Part shown: piece after piece, positions 7,632 through 16,009 of the stretch | Numbering within the stretch: position 1 is the stretch's first letter | Layout of the letters: each line of letters starts with the position of its first letter | DNA from: Saccharopolyspora phatthalungensis | GTDB lineage: Bacteria > Actinomycetota > Actinomycetes > Mycobacteriales > Pseudonocardiaceae | Length of the DNA stretch: 64,000 nt | Direction: 5' to 3' | NCBI RefSeq assembly: GCF_014203395.1 | Contig: NZ_JACHIW010000001.1 | Span: 62,001-126,000 of the forward strand | Translations under genes and position numbers: made by a program | Notes under the pieces: model-generated | What the model was told of the DNA's origin: nothing | The model's input: only the letters and a program-made list of their open reading frames with translations | The model's database searches: none

Positions 7632-8785
7632 CCACGACGATAGACCTCAAATGGCCGGCGCACGCGCGGCGCCTGGCAGATCAGTTGCAGCAGGCGGGCG
7701 ACATCCGGTCCGCCGCTTGGCATTCGGCAGTCGCAGCCACGCCACGGCACGTCCTCGTGCCCCGCGCCTACGACCAGGACCACACCGGCGCGTGGATCGG
7801 CTGGGACACCGCCGATCACCTGGACCGCGTGTACGCGGCGCAAACGCTGGTGACCGCACTCGAATCCCGCGGGGACTACGAGGCATCGATCTCCAGCAGC
7901 ACCACTCCGGGCCTGATGCTGCGCATGCTCGACCAGCTCGACGTCCACGACGGCCACAAGATGCTGGAGATCGGCACCGGCAGTGGGTACAACGCCGCGC
8001 TGCTCTCGCACCGGCTCGGTGACGACCTGGTGCACTCAGTCGACGTCGATGCCGAGCTCGTCGGCCTGGCGCGGGAACGCCTCGCCACCATTGGACTGCA
8101 CCCAACGCTCGCCGCCCAGGACGGCGCGGACGGTCTGCCCGACCACGCTCCCTACGACCGAATAATCGCGACCTGCGCGGTCCCCACCGTTCCGTGGGCC
8201 TGGGCGGAGCAGCTTCGTCACGGCGGCCTGGCACTCATCGATATCAAGCGGAACTTCAACGCGGGCAACCTCGCCCTGCTGCACAGACACCAGGACTGCC
8301 TGCAGGGGCGCTTCACGGCCCGGTGGGCGTCGTTCATGGCCATGCGGCACAACCAGGCCGACGACGTGCAGGCACCAGCGACGCACCAGCCGGGCGGCGA
8401 GCCGCGGTCGCGGGCCACGGACGTTTCACCGCGTCCCTGGGAAGACAACCGGGTGGTGTGGTTCCTCGCCGACCTGATCGGCATGCCGTCGGTGACCATC
8501 GGCTACGTGCTGGATCCCGCCAATAGGCAGCCCACGGCCGCCACCCTCACCGCAGCGGACGGATCCACGGTCGAGATCTCGCTCACCGACACCAGCATTG
8601 GATCCTGGCCACTGGTTGAGCACGGGCCAACGCCGCTGTGGCCAATCGTCGAGCGGGCCCATGAGCTCTGGCGCGATCTCGGCAGCCCCGGTTGGTCGCG
8701 GCTGGGTCTCACCGTCACTGCTGATACCCAATGGGTGTGGATCGACGAACCACACGGCAAGCACCAATGGAGCCTGACCAACTGA
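7628..8785 (+). CDS. PIMT-like O-methyltransferase of ATP-grasp RiPP system
   Basis: A 385-residue relative of protein-L-isoaspartate O-methyltransferase. The SAM-binding motif is MLEIGTGSGYNAALLSHRLG, followed by SVDVDAELVGLARERL and APYDRIIATCAV. In characterised imiditide systems such enzymes methylate an Asp of the already crosslinked peptide, which then collapses to an aspartimide. Start GTG 7628 overlaps the ligase stop (GTGA). The roughly 180-residue C-terminal extension (VWFLADLIGMPSVTIGYVLD, WSRLGLTVTADTQWVWID) is typical of the RiPP-associated branch and is absent from housekeeping PIMT. A terminator follows 20 bp later, closing the three-gene operon. Confidence 0.88.
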   Translation: MTTTIDLKWPAHARRLADQLQQAGDIRSAAWHSAVAATPRHVLVPRAYDQDHTGAWIGWDTADHLDRVYAAQTLVTALESRGDYEASISSSTTPGLMLRMLDQLDVHDGHKMLEIGTGSGYNAALLSHRLGDDLVHSVDVDAELVGLARERLATIGLHPTLAAQDGADGLPDHAPYDRIIATCAVPTVPWAWAEQLRHGGLALIDIKRNFNAGNLALLHRHQDCLQGRFTARWASFMAMRHNQADDVQAPATHQPGGEPRSRATDVSPRPWEDNRVVWFLADLIGMPSVTIGYVLDPANRQPTAATLTAADGSTVEISLTDTSIGSWPLVEHGPTPLWPIVERAHELWRDLGSPGWSRLGLTVTADTQWVWIDEPHGKHQWSLTN

Positions 8786-8805
8786 CCGCCTCCAGAAACG
8801 ACGAA

Positions 8806-8849
8806 CGCGCCCCGCACCCGACCGGCGAACCGGAAGGATGCGGGGCGCG
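8806..8849. terminator. Bidirectional terminator hairpin
   Basis: CGCGCCCCGCA (8806-8816) pairs perfectly with TGCGGGGCGCG (8839-8849). It lies between the convergent graspetide methyltransferase and holin-like genes, so it can serve both. Confidence 0.65.
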
Positions 8850-8854
8850 TCGGT

Positions 8855-9134
8855 TCATGCGGCGGTGTGCCGCCCGTTGCTGGTGTCGTCGGTCGGGTAG
8901 CTCGGCGGGGTGTTGGAGCCGAGCAGAACGCGAGTCAGGCGGCATGTGCGGCTCCAACTTGCGAAGACTTGCGTAGACCATTGCAAGGACCAGCGGCACC
9001 ACGATCACGTCCTGGGCTTCGCCGAGCGGACTGGTAAGCCACTCGGGGGCGCCGACCGCGATCAGCCAAGCGATCAGGGCGGACCATGCGGCAGGCACGA
9101 CGGTGCGTAGCCACGAGCGCAGTTGGTCAGACAT
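8855..9134 (-). pseudogene. Holin-like small membrane protein, apparent frameshift
   Basis: From ATG 9134 the frame reads MSDQLRSWLRTVVPAAWSAL, then a short hydrophobic segment, EWLTSPLGEAQDVIVVPLVL and AMVYASLRKLEPHMPP. This is two transmembrane segments, as in actinophage holin-like proteins. At about 8940 the reading changes. The natural continuation LTRVLLGSNTPPSYP...NGRHTAA, ending at TGA 8855, is in the next frame, while the original frame runs on into the terminator and methyltransferase. I read this as a one-base indel in a former small membrane protein. It precedes a broken phage-type integrase, consistent with a prophage remnant. Confidence 0.55.
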
Positions 9135-9252
9135 CGGCGCGACCGTTCCCGCGTTGCACGTTCACGTCGACCTGCACGGTCGCGTCGGCGATGGTGCGGC
9201 GTCCGCGAGCTCGTCGCACAACTTCAGAACGCGATAACTGGAAAGGGAAACA

Positions 9253-10092
9253 GTGGCCAGCATTGAAGACCGGTGGTGGAAAGAGGTCAAAGACGAAGAC
9301 GGCAAAGTCGTCGTCAAGGTCAAAACCGACCGGTGCGGGAAGGGCATGCGCTGGCGCGTCCGGTGTTACGGCCCGGACCGCAAACCCGACAACCTGTCGT
9401 TTGAGAAATGGACCGACGCCAACAACAAGCGCAAGGAGATCGAAGCTGACCTTTTGCGCGGCAAATACGTCGATCCGAAGGCCGGGGAAATAACCTTCGA
9501 TGCGTTCGCGGCGAAATGGGTCGGCGACCGAACCTCGGACCCGCTCACCATTCAGAACACCGAAGCCCGACTCCGCCGATACGTAACGGGGACGCGACTC
9601 GGCAAATGACCGATTGGCAAGATCCGGCCGAGCACGGTGCAGGCATGGCTAGAGGGGCTGAAGGGTGCGGACTCCAAGCCGCTCGCCGACTCGACGAAGC
9701 GTGTCGTTTTCGATCACGTCTCGTCGATCCTCGCCGCCGCCGTCGACGACGAGATCATCGGGCGCAACCCGTGCAAGTCGAAGGCGGTCAAGCCGCCGAA
9801 GCGGACCCGCGAGCCGATCGTCCCTTGGACACACGCTCAGGTCGCCGCGATGCGCGCCAACATCGCGGAGCGGACCGGCCGCTGATCACGCTCGGCGCCG
9901 GGCTCGGACTGCGAGCGGGCGAGGTGTATGGGCTGTCGCCCAATGACGTCGACTGGCTTCGCGGCACGGTGACGATCCGCCGACTGTGAAGATCGTCCGC
10001 AACCGGCGCGTGTTCGCGCTCCCGAAGGGCGAGAAGATCCGCACCGTGCCTCTCAGCGGCTCTGTGCGCGACGATCTCGCCGCCTACCTAGC
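9253..10092 (+). pseudogene. Tyrosine recombinase/phage integrase, fragmented and 3'-truncated
   Basis: GTG 9253 begins MASIEDRWWKEVKDEDGKVV with an N-terminal AP2-like/arm-binding region and a SAM-like core (ITFDAFAAKWVGDRTSDPLT). The frame breaks at about 9605 and continues as MQAWLEGLKGADSKPLADST and DEIIGRNPCKSKAVKPPKRT. It breaks again near 9885 and goes on as TLGAGLGLRAGEVYGLSPND and KGEKIRTVPLSGSVRDDLAA. The catalytic Arg region (LRAGEV) is present. The C-terminal HxxR and Tyr are missing because the sequence switches at about 10,093 into a duplicated lipoprotein promoter segment. The element it once mobilised cannot be defined here. Confidence 0.8.
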
Positions 10093-10367
10093 CAGCCACC
10101 ACAGCCCCAATCATTCACATCCACCACGATACACGGCAATCACCGCAGCAGTCCCCCTAATTCGTGCTGCGGGACGCCGCATAGCCGATAGAAATTTCGA
10201 TACCTACACTCCGAACCTACATTCCGAATCCATCCGGAAGAGCCGCCCACCCGGCGGCGGGCCGATTGAGGTTTCGGCATGCGCATATACAGAACGATCC
10301 GTCGCGCCGCACTCGCGGGGCTCACAGGCGCGCTGGCGCTGACGATGAGCGCCTGCGCTCAGCCCGC
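10093..10367. repeat. Duplicate of lipoprotein promoter/signal-peptide segment (copy 1)
   Basis: About 270 bp closely match 20,230-20,490, from CAGCCACC(A/G)CAGCCCCA through the ATG and signal peptide to CTCAGCCCGC. Shared landmarks include GCTGTGGGACGCCGCATAG (one mismatch) and GCCCACCCGGCGGCGGGCCG. Copy 2 leads into an intact C39-peptidase lipoprotein gene. Copy 1 leads into a pentapeptide-gene fragment and is therefore the rearranged copy. Confidence 0.85.
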
Positions 10368-10513
10368 TGAATTCACCGACCTCAAGGGTGCGGGGTCTCT
10401 CGCATATAGCTTTGTGCGGTCCGTCGACTTGTCGGGTGCCCAGTTGTCGCCGTTCGAATTTTGATCGGCCTGCGGGGCGCACGGGTCACCGCAGAGCAAG
10501 CGATCTCGGTAGC
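10279..10513 (+). pseudogene. Chimera: lipoprotein signal peptide fused to deleted pentapeptide gene
   Basis: ATG 10,279 gives a signal peptide with lipobox-like LTMSAC. This is nearly identical to the start of the C39 lipoprotein at 20,402. It then runs into EFTDLKGAGSLAYSFVRSVD, which matches the pentapeptide gene at the left edge of the window, and stops at 10,464. The next bases (10,462-10,513) match the 3' end of that gene (from about 399), so some 340 bp between were lost. The product would be at most 61 residues. Probably non-functional. Confidence 0.8.
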
Positions 10514-10532
10514 TGGTTGCTGCCAAAACCAC

Positions 10533-11156
10533 TCAAGGCTGGTCGGTGACATTCAGCGAGGCGAGCGTGTTCTCGCGGTCGCGAATGTATGCGAGATTGG
10601 CGACCGTGGCCGGGCGGAACCAGTTCAGCAGAGCAGCTAGTGCATCCCGCTCCGCAGGATTCACTGGGATCTGTCGGGTGACTAGACTCGCCGACAACAA
10701 GTGGAGCAACATCCCCCATTCACCAACGTCGCTCAGCGTGCGGTACTCCTCCAACCGGTTAGGTGGCAGCCGATCGGCAAACCGCTCCAAAAGGGCACGT
10801 GAATCCGCACTGAGTTTGCGCATGTCGTCATGGGTAACGACCCGTGGTCGATCGGCGACGTGGATCGCGGCGAGCGTCCGGTCACGGTGGTTGATGTAGT
10901 CGTAGTCGCCGGCGTCGGCGGGGACCACGTCAAGCAGCCGCGTCAGCGTCTCCTTCTCCGCGGGCGTCACTTCGGTGTGACGATTGACCAGGATCTTGCA
11001 GATTTCGTTGAGCAACGACGCCGACTCGCCAGCTTCGCCCAGAGCGCGGTACGGGGCCAACCGACGCTGCGGGAGCCGATCGGCGAGTTGCTCCAGCAAC
11101 TCGCGTGCCGCCTCGTTCAGCCTGGCAGCATCCATTGTCGTTCTGTCTCCGTTCAC
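10533..11156 (-). CDS. MafI-family-like immunity protein with two tandem domains
   Basis: A 207-residue protein (200 if ATG 11,135 with GGAGA upstream is used). It is a duplication of one domain. The first copy contains LLEQLADRLPQRRLAPYRAL; the second contains LLERFADRLPPNRLEEYRTL. Each is followed by VTPAEKETLTRLLDVV- or VNPAERDALAALLNWF-type helices. MafI-like proteins neutralise toxins of polymorphic toxin loci. It lies five bases after the EndoU toxin stop, the usual toxin-immunity order, so it is predicted to bind that nuclease and protect the producing cell. Confidence 0.75.
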   Translation of the reverse strand: MNGDRTTMDAARLNEAARELLEQLADRLPQRRLAPYRALGEAGESASLLNEICKILVNRHTEVTPAEKETLTRLLDVVPADAGDYDYINHRDRTLAAIHVADRPRVVTHDDMRKLSADSRALLERFADRLPPNRLEEYRTLSDVGEWGMLLHLLSASLVTRQIPVNPAERDALAALLNWFRPATVANLAYIRDRENTLASLNVTDQP

Positions 11157-11161
11157 TCGTT

Positions 11162-12297
11162 TCAGGGTACGGGGTGCGGATTGCCGAACTCATCGTTCCG
11201 AAGAACGCCCTCGCCACGCACCGGGTAGCCAGTTTGGACCTGTCCATCCGGGGTTACATAACCCTCGATCTCCACGCCGTCCCTGGTTCCGCTGAACTTG
11301 TAGTTCCCGCTCTCATCCGACATGACTGGCGGGCGGTCCGGATTCTTGGCCACGTCCTCGACAGTATTGATGATCTTGTCGTCGTCCCAGGATTCGGGGA
11401 ATTCTGTCTTGTTCGGGTTTCCTGTTCCTGCGACGTGGCCACCACTTCCGTCGCCCTCACCGTCGAGGATGTGGATTTGTTTGAGGTCCGGGGTATGGAT
11501 GTCTGCCGGATTCGGCGTGTCGCCGATGACATGGTCCCACGCAGTGGCCTCGACCGACTGGCTCGGCAGGTCGTCGCTGTCGTCGGTGTCGATCAGCTCA
11601 ACCGCGTCATCACCGGTCGCGTGGTAGGCGATGTTGCCCATGCCCGCACCGGCGATTCCCACGCCCGTGACGATCCCGGCAGTCGAGACCGCGCCCAGCG
11701 GGACGCCGACGACCGCGCCTGCCCCGGTCGCGTCCAATGCGACCCCGACGACCTCACCCGTGGAGCTCAGGGCAGTCAGCCCGATGCCCGCCGCCATCGC
11801 GGCGACCGACTCGGGGTTCTGGATTGCGGCGTTGCCTAGTGATGCGAGGGCGTTAAGCGCATGCGCTCCGGCGCTGCCGACCGCGCTCGCCGCTTGCTCC
11901 AGCCAACCGGGTTCCTCCGGCGCTTGGTCGCGGGCCTTGCCCACAGCGTCGGCCGCGACTTCGCCCGCAGTGGCTAGTTGGGTCCGGGCGCGGTCGAGGG
12001 TCTCGCGTGCGGCTTGTCGTTTGGCTTCGCCAGGATCGGTGAACGGAACCGCTGGGAGGCCGGGTGGCACTTGCTGCACGGCCTTGTCGTGCTCGGCGGC
12101 GGCTTGGCGAGTGGTGACTTGCCCCTCGTCCCACAACCGGATCGCCTCGACCGCCTGGCCCTGAGCCCACGTCAGCGTGAAGGTGTAGGCATCCAGTGCC
12201 TTGCTAGCCGCGTGAAAGCAGTCCCCGGCCTCCAGCCACTTGGTCGGCTCGCCGTCGAAGGCCGACCGGAACTGGTCGGCGGCTTCCCCTAATGGTG
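11162..12297 (-). CDS. T7SS-associated toxin, C-terminal part with EndoU nuclease domain (5' end separated by insertion)
   Basis: The open frame begins without a start codon at about 12,297 with EAADQFRSAFDGEPTKWLEA, the middle of an actinobacterial WXG-like secreted-toxin N-domain; the first internal ATG is 12,136. A helical/Gly-Ala-rich region follows. The C-terminus is a bacterial EndoU RNase domain: HILDGEGDGSGGHVAGTG supplies two His, and NPNKTEFPESWDDDKI gives the Lys region and fold signature. GEGVLRNDEFGNPHPVP ends the protein. The missing N-terminus (through IDTTEGW) is found at 17,307-17,458, so the gene was cut by the 5-kb element between. The toxin domain itself is intact. Confidence 0.8.
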
Positions 12298-12440
12298 GAG
12301 TCGGTTATTGGAACGGTCCGAATACCTGCCTGATTCGAGCCCTCGGTGCCGCGTGGTGGTGGCTCGGCCGTTGCCGCCTCAAAGTTGACACGTGGGCGTG
12401 TCTGAGAAATCGGGTGCTTTGTGAGGGGCGGCCCGTCAGT

Positions 12441-13256
12441 ATGAGGATCATGAGTGGCGGGACGCGCGTGGGGAGTCAGCAGGACGTGGAGAAGGCGGGG
12501 CGTCCGCTCGCCTTGGTCACGGGGGCGGGACGTTCGGCCGGGATCGCGGCGTCCGTAGTACTGAATCTGGCGCAGGCTGGCTGGGACGTGGCCTTCACGT
12601 ACTGGACGCCTTATGACGCGCGGATGCAGTGGGGCATGGAGCCGGGCGCACCTGGAGAGTTGCAGAGGAAGGTGGCTTCCCTCGGAGCGAGAACAGTTGC
12701 GGTTGAGGCGGATCTGAGCGACTCGGATGCGCCGGCTCGGCTCTTCGACAGTGTTGAGCGCGAGTTGGGAAACGTCAACGCGTTGGTGCTCTGCCACTGC
12801 GAGTCGGTCGACTCTGGTCTGTTGGATACCACGGTGGAGAGCTTCGATCTGCACTTTGCAGTCAATGCACGGGCAACGTGGCTGCTGATCCGGGAGTACG
12901 GGTTGCGATTCCGCGGGCAGTACGGAAGCGGGCGTATCGTCAGTCTGACCAGCGACCACACCGCAGGCAACTTGCCCTATGGGGCGAGTAAGGGGGCGAT
13001 GGACCGGATCACGCTGGCCTCTGCCCGTGAGCTCGCTCATCTGGGAGTGACCTGTAATGCGATCAATCCCGGGCCGACCGATACCGGGTGGATGACCGAA
13101 GAGCAAAAGGCAGACATGACTCGCTCCACACCCCTGGGACGTCTCGGTGTGCCGCAGGACTGCGCGAATCTGGTCACGTTCCTTTGCTCGGCGGAGGGCG
13201 GATGGATCAACGGCCAGCTTCTCCAGAGCAATGGCGGTCTCGGGTCAAATGCATGA
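12441..13256 (+). CDS. SDR-family NAD(P)-dependent oxidoreductase
   Basis: A 271-residue protein. An alternative start is ATG 12,450, which has GAGG just upstream. The nucleotide-binding motif is LVTGAGRSAGIAASVVL (TGxxxxxG). The active-site Ser region is RIVSLTSDHTAG and the catalytic YxxxK is PYGASKGAMD. A C-terminal INPGPTDTGWM and GGWINGQLLQSNGG are typical of classical SDRs related to FabG. It is the only non-recombination gene of the mobile element, so it is probably cargo. Substrate unknown. Confidence 0.85.
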   Translation: MRIMSGGTRVGSQQDVEKAGRPLALVTGAGRSAGIAASVVLNLAQAGWDVAFTYWTPYDARMQWGMEPGAPGELQRKVASLGARTVAVEADLSDSDAPARLFDSVERELGNVNALVLCHCESVDSGLLDTTVESFDLHFAVNARATWLLIREYGLRFRGQYGSGRIVSLTSDHTAGNLPYGASKGAMDRITLASARELAHLGVTCNAINPGPTDTGWMTEEQKADMTRSTPLGRLGVPQDCANLVTFLCSAEGGWINGQLLQSNGGLGSNA

Positions 13257-13264
13257 GGCGAGGC

Positions 13265-14374
13265 TCACGGGTGCTTGCGGCTGGCGACGTCGGCGGCGTA
13301 GTTGGTCCAGTCTCCGCTGGAGGCGCGTTGCCATGCGACGGCGACTTTGACGCTGATTCCGAGCATACGGGCCAGCATCGCGGCCGGGAGTTCGCCGGCG
13401 AGGGTGAACAGCGCGGTGGAGCGGTCTTGTTGAGGATTGAGGCCGATGTCCTGCAGACGTTGGCCGAGCCGTTCGTCGCTGATCGGCCGGCCAGGGTGCC
13501 CGCCGGGGAACAGCCACGGGGCGTGATCGGGGGCGCCGGTCATGGCATGGCCGCGGCGGGTGCTGACCAGCCTGCGCACCATTGCTCCCAGTGGTTCCGG
13601 GAGGTGGATCGGGGAGGTGCCCAGCGTGATCTCGACCCGGTCTTCGTGAAAGCGGACGTGGTCGATGGTGAGGTGGGTGATGGTGGCGATGCGTTGGGCG
13701 TAAAGAAGAAGTAAGAGCCCGGCGACGCGGTCGGAGGTGGCGAGGGTGTCGTCGTGGAGCAGTCGGCGAGCGTCGGTCCAGCGTTTCTCGGTGTCCGGGG
13801 TCCCTTGGGGTGCTGTCCAATAGGGAGTGGTGTAGGTCAGTCCGTGGGCGTGCCGGTATTTGACGGCCCAGCGGAGGAAATGGCTGGTTTCGTCCCGGTG
13901 GCTGGAGGTGGACGCGGTGATCCAGCGGTCGAGGTCGGCCTGGGTGCAGGTGTCGAGTGTCAGTGCGTTGTCGCCGAGCCAGTTGAGAAAGTTCGTCGCG
14001 GCGGTGACATGGCAGCGCACGTTCAGGTCCTGGAGGCGGGTGGTGTGGTTTTCGCCGAGGCGTTGCCGCAGTCGGCGTAGGTGGTGCCAGACGGCGTAGT
14101 TGTGCAGGATCCGGCGCTCGGCAGGGTCGGTGCGGTTTTGGACGGTCGTGGTGATCCAGCGTTCCAGCGCGGTGAGGCGTTCGTCGCGTGGGGGCAGGAC
14201 GTTGGTTGCGACCAGGATGCTGCGGAGGTGCGCGAGTGTCTTGCCGTCGGGTAGTTGGTCAAGGATCTCGTGAGTGAGCGGGCCGGTGTTCCCGGCGATC
14301 TGCGCGAGGAGTTCGCGGACTTTCGATCGGGAGAGCCAGGTCAGGGTGCTGTCGGGGCGTGTAACGCCGGTCAA
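13265..14374 (-). CDS. Site-specific recombinase-like protein of mobile element (third recombination gene)
   Basis: A 369-residue frame starting at TTG 14,374. It includes an N-terminal helical part (STLTWLSRSKVRELLAQIAG), a core-binding-like region (AATNFLNWLGDNALTLDTCT) and a catalytic-like region. That region contains LLLLLYAQRIATITHLTIDH (Arg box), LGTSPIHLPEPL and a C-terminal LARMLGISVKVAVAWQRASS. The canonical HxLRH and Tyr are not evident, so it may be an accessory or degenerate tyrosine recombinase. It overlaps the upstream zinc-ribbon frame by 116 bp. The natural join (TSLHKAID to GVTRPDSTLTW) suggests the two are one protein interrupted by a frameshift. Confidence 0.65.
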   Translation of the reverse strand: MTGVTRPDSTLTWLSRSKVRELLAQIAGNTGPLTHEILDQLPDGKTLAHLRSILVATNVLPPRDERLTALERWITTTVQNRTDPAERRILHNYAVWHHLRRLRQRLGENHTTRLQDLNVRCHVTAATNFLNWLGDNALTLDTCTQADLDRWITASTSSHRDETSHFLRWAVKYRHAHGLTYTTPYWTAPQGTPDTEKRWTDARRLLHDDTLATSDRVAGLLLLLYAQRIATITHLTIDHVRFHEDRVEITLGTSPIHLPEPLGAMVRRLVSTRRGHAMTGAPDHAPWLFPGGHPGRPISDERLGQRLQDIGLNPQQDRSTALFTLAGELPAAMLARMLGISVKVAVAWQRASSGDWTNYAADVASRKHP

Positions 14375-15665
14375 TTGCCTTGTGCAGTGATGTCAGCTCG
14401 GAACGGATCGTGCCGGTTTCGTTGCTGAGCAAATGGCGTAGGCGCTGGTCGAGGATGCATCGTTGGCAGGGTTGCTGGCTGAGCTGCCATGTGGTGCGGC
14501 AGACCGGGCAGCGGTCCCAGAACTCGGGGTCGGGGTTGGTGCATTGGGCGCACAACGGCTGCTGCATGGTGCCTCCGCGCACCGGCGCGGTGTTGCCGCA
14601 GCCGGTGCAGGTCGCCCAGCGTTGTTTGCAGCGCAGGCACCATGGTTGCCCGGTGGCCCGGGAGATGTCACATGGTGCTGTGCGCCCGCAGAGCGCGCAC
14701 GTGGTTGCGGACCTGGGCCGGCAGACACTGCAACGCGGGCCGTCGGGTTGGCGGACGGAGACGGGCTTGTGGCGTCCGCACTCGACGCAATTTTCCCAGG
14801 TGGTACGGTCTTTGACCCAGCAGGTGTGACACAGGGGTGCGTTTTGATCGTCGCGGGCGGCAGGCGTTCGCACGGCGCCGCAGCGGGCGCAGGGCAGTGC
14901 TGTGGTTCGGGCGAAGCAGCTGCGACAGAGCCGCTGGCCGTTGCGCACCTTGACGAGTGGCTTGATCTGCTGGCATTGCGGACAGGCTGGCTTGATCACG
15001 TTCGTAGCGCCTGCTTGAACGAGCTCGTCGACGAACCGCAGTACCCCTGGAGTGGGCGCGTTGTGACCGGCCCCGGTCAGCAGGGTCGGCTGGGCGAGCA
15101 CGGCCCAGACCACTCGTCGTTGCTCGGCTGGGCGCTTCGCGGCGGCGCTGAGCGCCGCGCGAACGATGTCCGCCTCGAGTGCTGGATCCAGTTCGGTGAC
15201 AAGTTCGGTGAGATCTGCCAGCGAGTCCTCTGCAGTGTCAGGGCAGCGGGAGCAGCGAGGCCTGCCGTGACGATCCCGGCCGGCGACGGGGCGTCGCTGG
15301 CCGCAACCTGCGCAGGTGGTGCGTGTGTCCGAACAGGACGAACATCTCCATTGCCGACCGCTGACTCGACGACGAGTCTGTCCGCATACACCGCAGTGAG
15401 GAAGGGAAATCTCCTGGGCGCCAGCGTCGTGCAGTGCTACCAGCATCCTGGCCACGCAGTAGGGCGCCGGTGGCCGGCCTGTGCGCAACACCGATGGATC
15501 GTCACGGAGAGCCCGGGCCAGGCGTCGTTGACTCGTTCGCTCGCGAACAACGGAGCACACAGCTTGCCGGATAGCCGCCGCATCCATGCGGGGTTCGATG
15601 GTGTTGATCAGCTCGACGATCAGCCCGATGGGGTCGGGCAGCACCTCGTGGTCGGTGTTGGTCAC
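14259..15665 (-). CDS. Zinc-ribbon-rich protein of mobile element (recombinase partner)
   Basis: A 468-residue protein with about ten CxxC pairs (CGVCG, CSSC, CAGCGQ, CPQC, CRSC, CARCG, CVECG, CALCG, CTGCGN, CPVC), i.e. a long array of zinc ribbons after a helical N-terminus. In related elements such arrays precede an integrase-like domain in the same polypeptide. Here that domain is in the next frame (13,265-14,374), and the last residues of this frame after TSLHKAID (RRYTPRQHPDLALPIES) look like out-of-frame translation. ATG 15,665 overlaps the stop of the HTH gene (ATGA-type). Probable DNA-binding component of transposition. Confidence 0.65.
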   Translation of the reverse strand: MTNTDHEVLPDPIGLIVELINTIEPRMDAAAIRQAVCSVVRERTSQRRLARALRDDPSVLRTGRPPAPYCVARMLVALHDAGAQEISLPHCGVCGQTRRRVSGRQWRCSSCSDTRTTCAGCGQRRPVAGRDRHGRPRCSRCPDTAEDSLADLTELVTELDPALEADIVRAALSAAAKRPAEQRRVVWAVLAQPTLLTGAGHNAPTPGVLRFVDELVQAGATNVIKPACPQCQQIKPLVKVRNGQRLCRSCFARTTALPCARCGAVRTPAARDDQNAPLCHTCWVKDRTTWENCVECGRHKPVSVRQPDGPRCSVCRPRSATTCALCGRTAPCDISRATGQPWCLRCKQRWATCTGCGNTAPVRGGTMQQPLCAQCTNPDPEFWDRCPVCRTTWQLSQQPCQRCILDQRLRHLLSNETGTIRSELTSLHKAIDRRYTPRQHPDLALPIESPRTPRADRREHRPAHSRDP

Positions 15666-16009
15666 TGGTCCACCGCAGTGATCCGGGCCCTCTTCGGCCT
15701 CAACAAGCCGACACCTTCACCAGCCGAGGTGCCGCCTGCAGCGGCCTTTCTAGGTTTCCTTGCGGTTTCGCCCGTGGCGGCGGGCTCGATGAGGTCCTCC
15801 ATTGAGCAGTCCAGGATGTCCAGCAAGGCCATCAGAACTTTCAGGCTCAGGCGTTCGGGCCGTTCGGTGACCAACCGGTAGACCTGGCTCGACGACAGGG
15901 TGATCCCGCATTCGGCCAGCAGCGGGATCAGATCGGTGGTGGAAAACATGCCTCGATCTGCCATGACCCGGCGCAGGTGCCATCGGTAGTCCAATTTCTG
16001 CTCCATCAA
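15662..16009 (-). CDS. Small helix-turn-helix protein of mobile element
   Basis: A 115-residue XRE-like protein. LIPLLAECGITLSSSQVYRL forms the helix-turn-helix, then SLKVLMALLDILDCSMEDLI as in Cro/C1 proteins. The C-terminus is basic and Ala-rich. It overlaps the recombinase gene upstream (ATG 16,009 within its stop) and the zinc-ribbon gene downstream. It is probably a regulator or accessory factor of the element. Confidence 0.75.
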   Translation of the reverse strand: MMEQKLDYRWHLRRVMADRGMFSTTDLIPLLAECGITLSSSQVYRLVTERPERLSLKVLMALLDILDCSMEDLIEPAATGETARKPRKAAAGGTSAGEGVGLLRPKRARITAVDQ

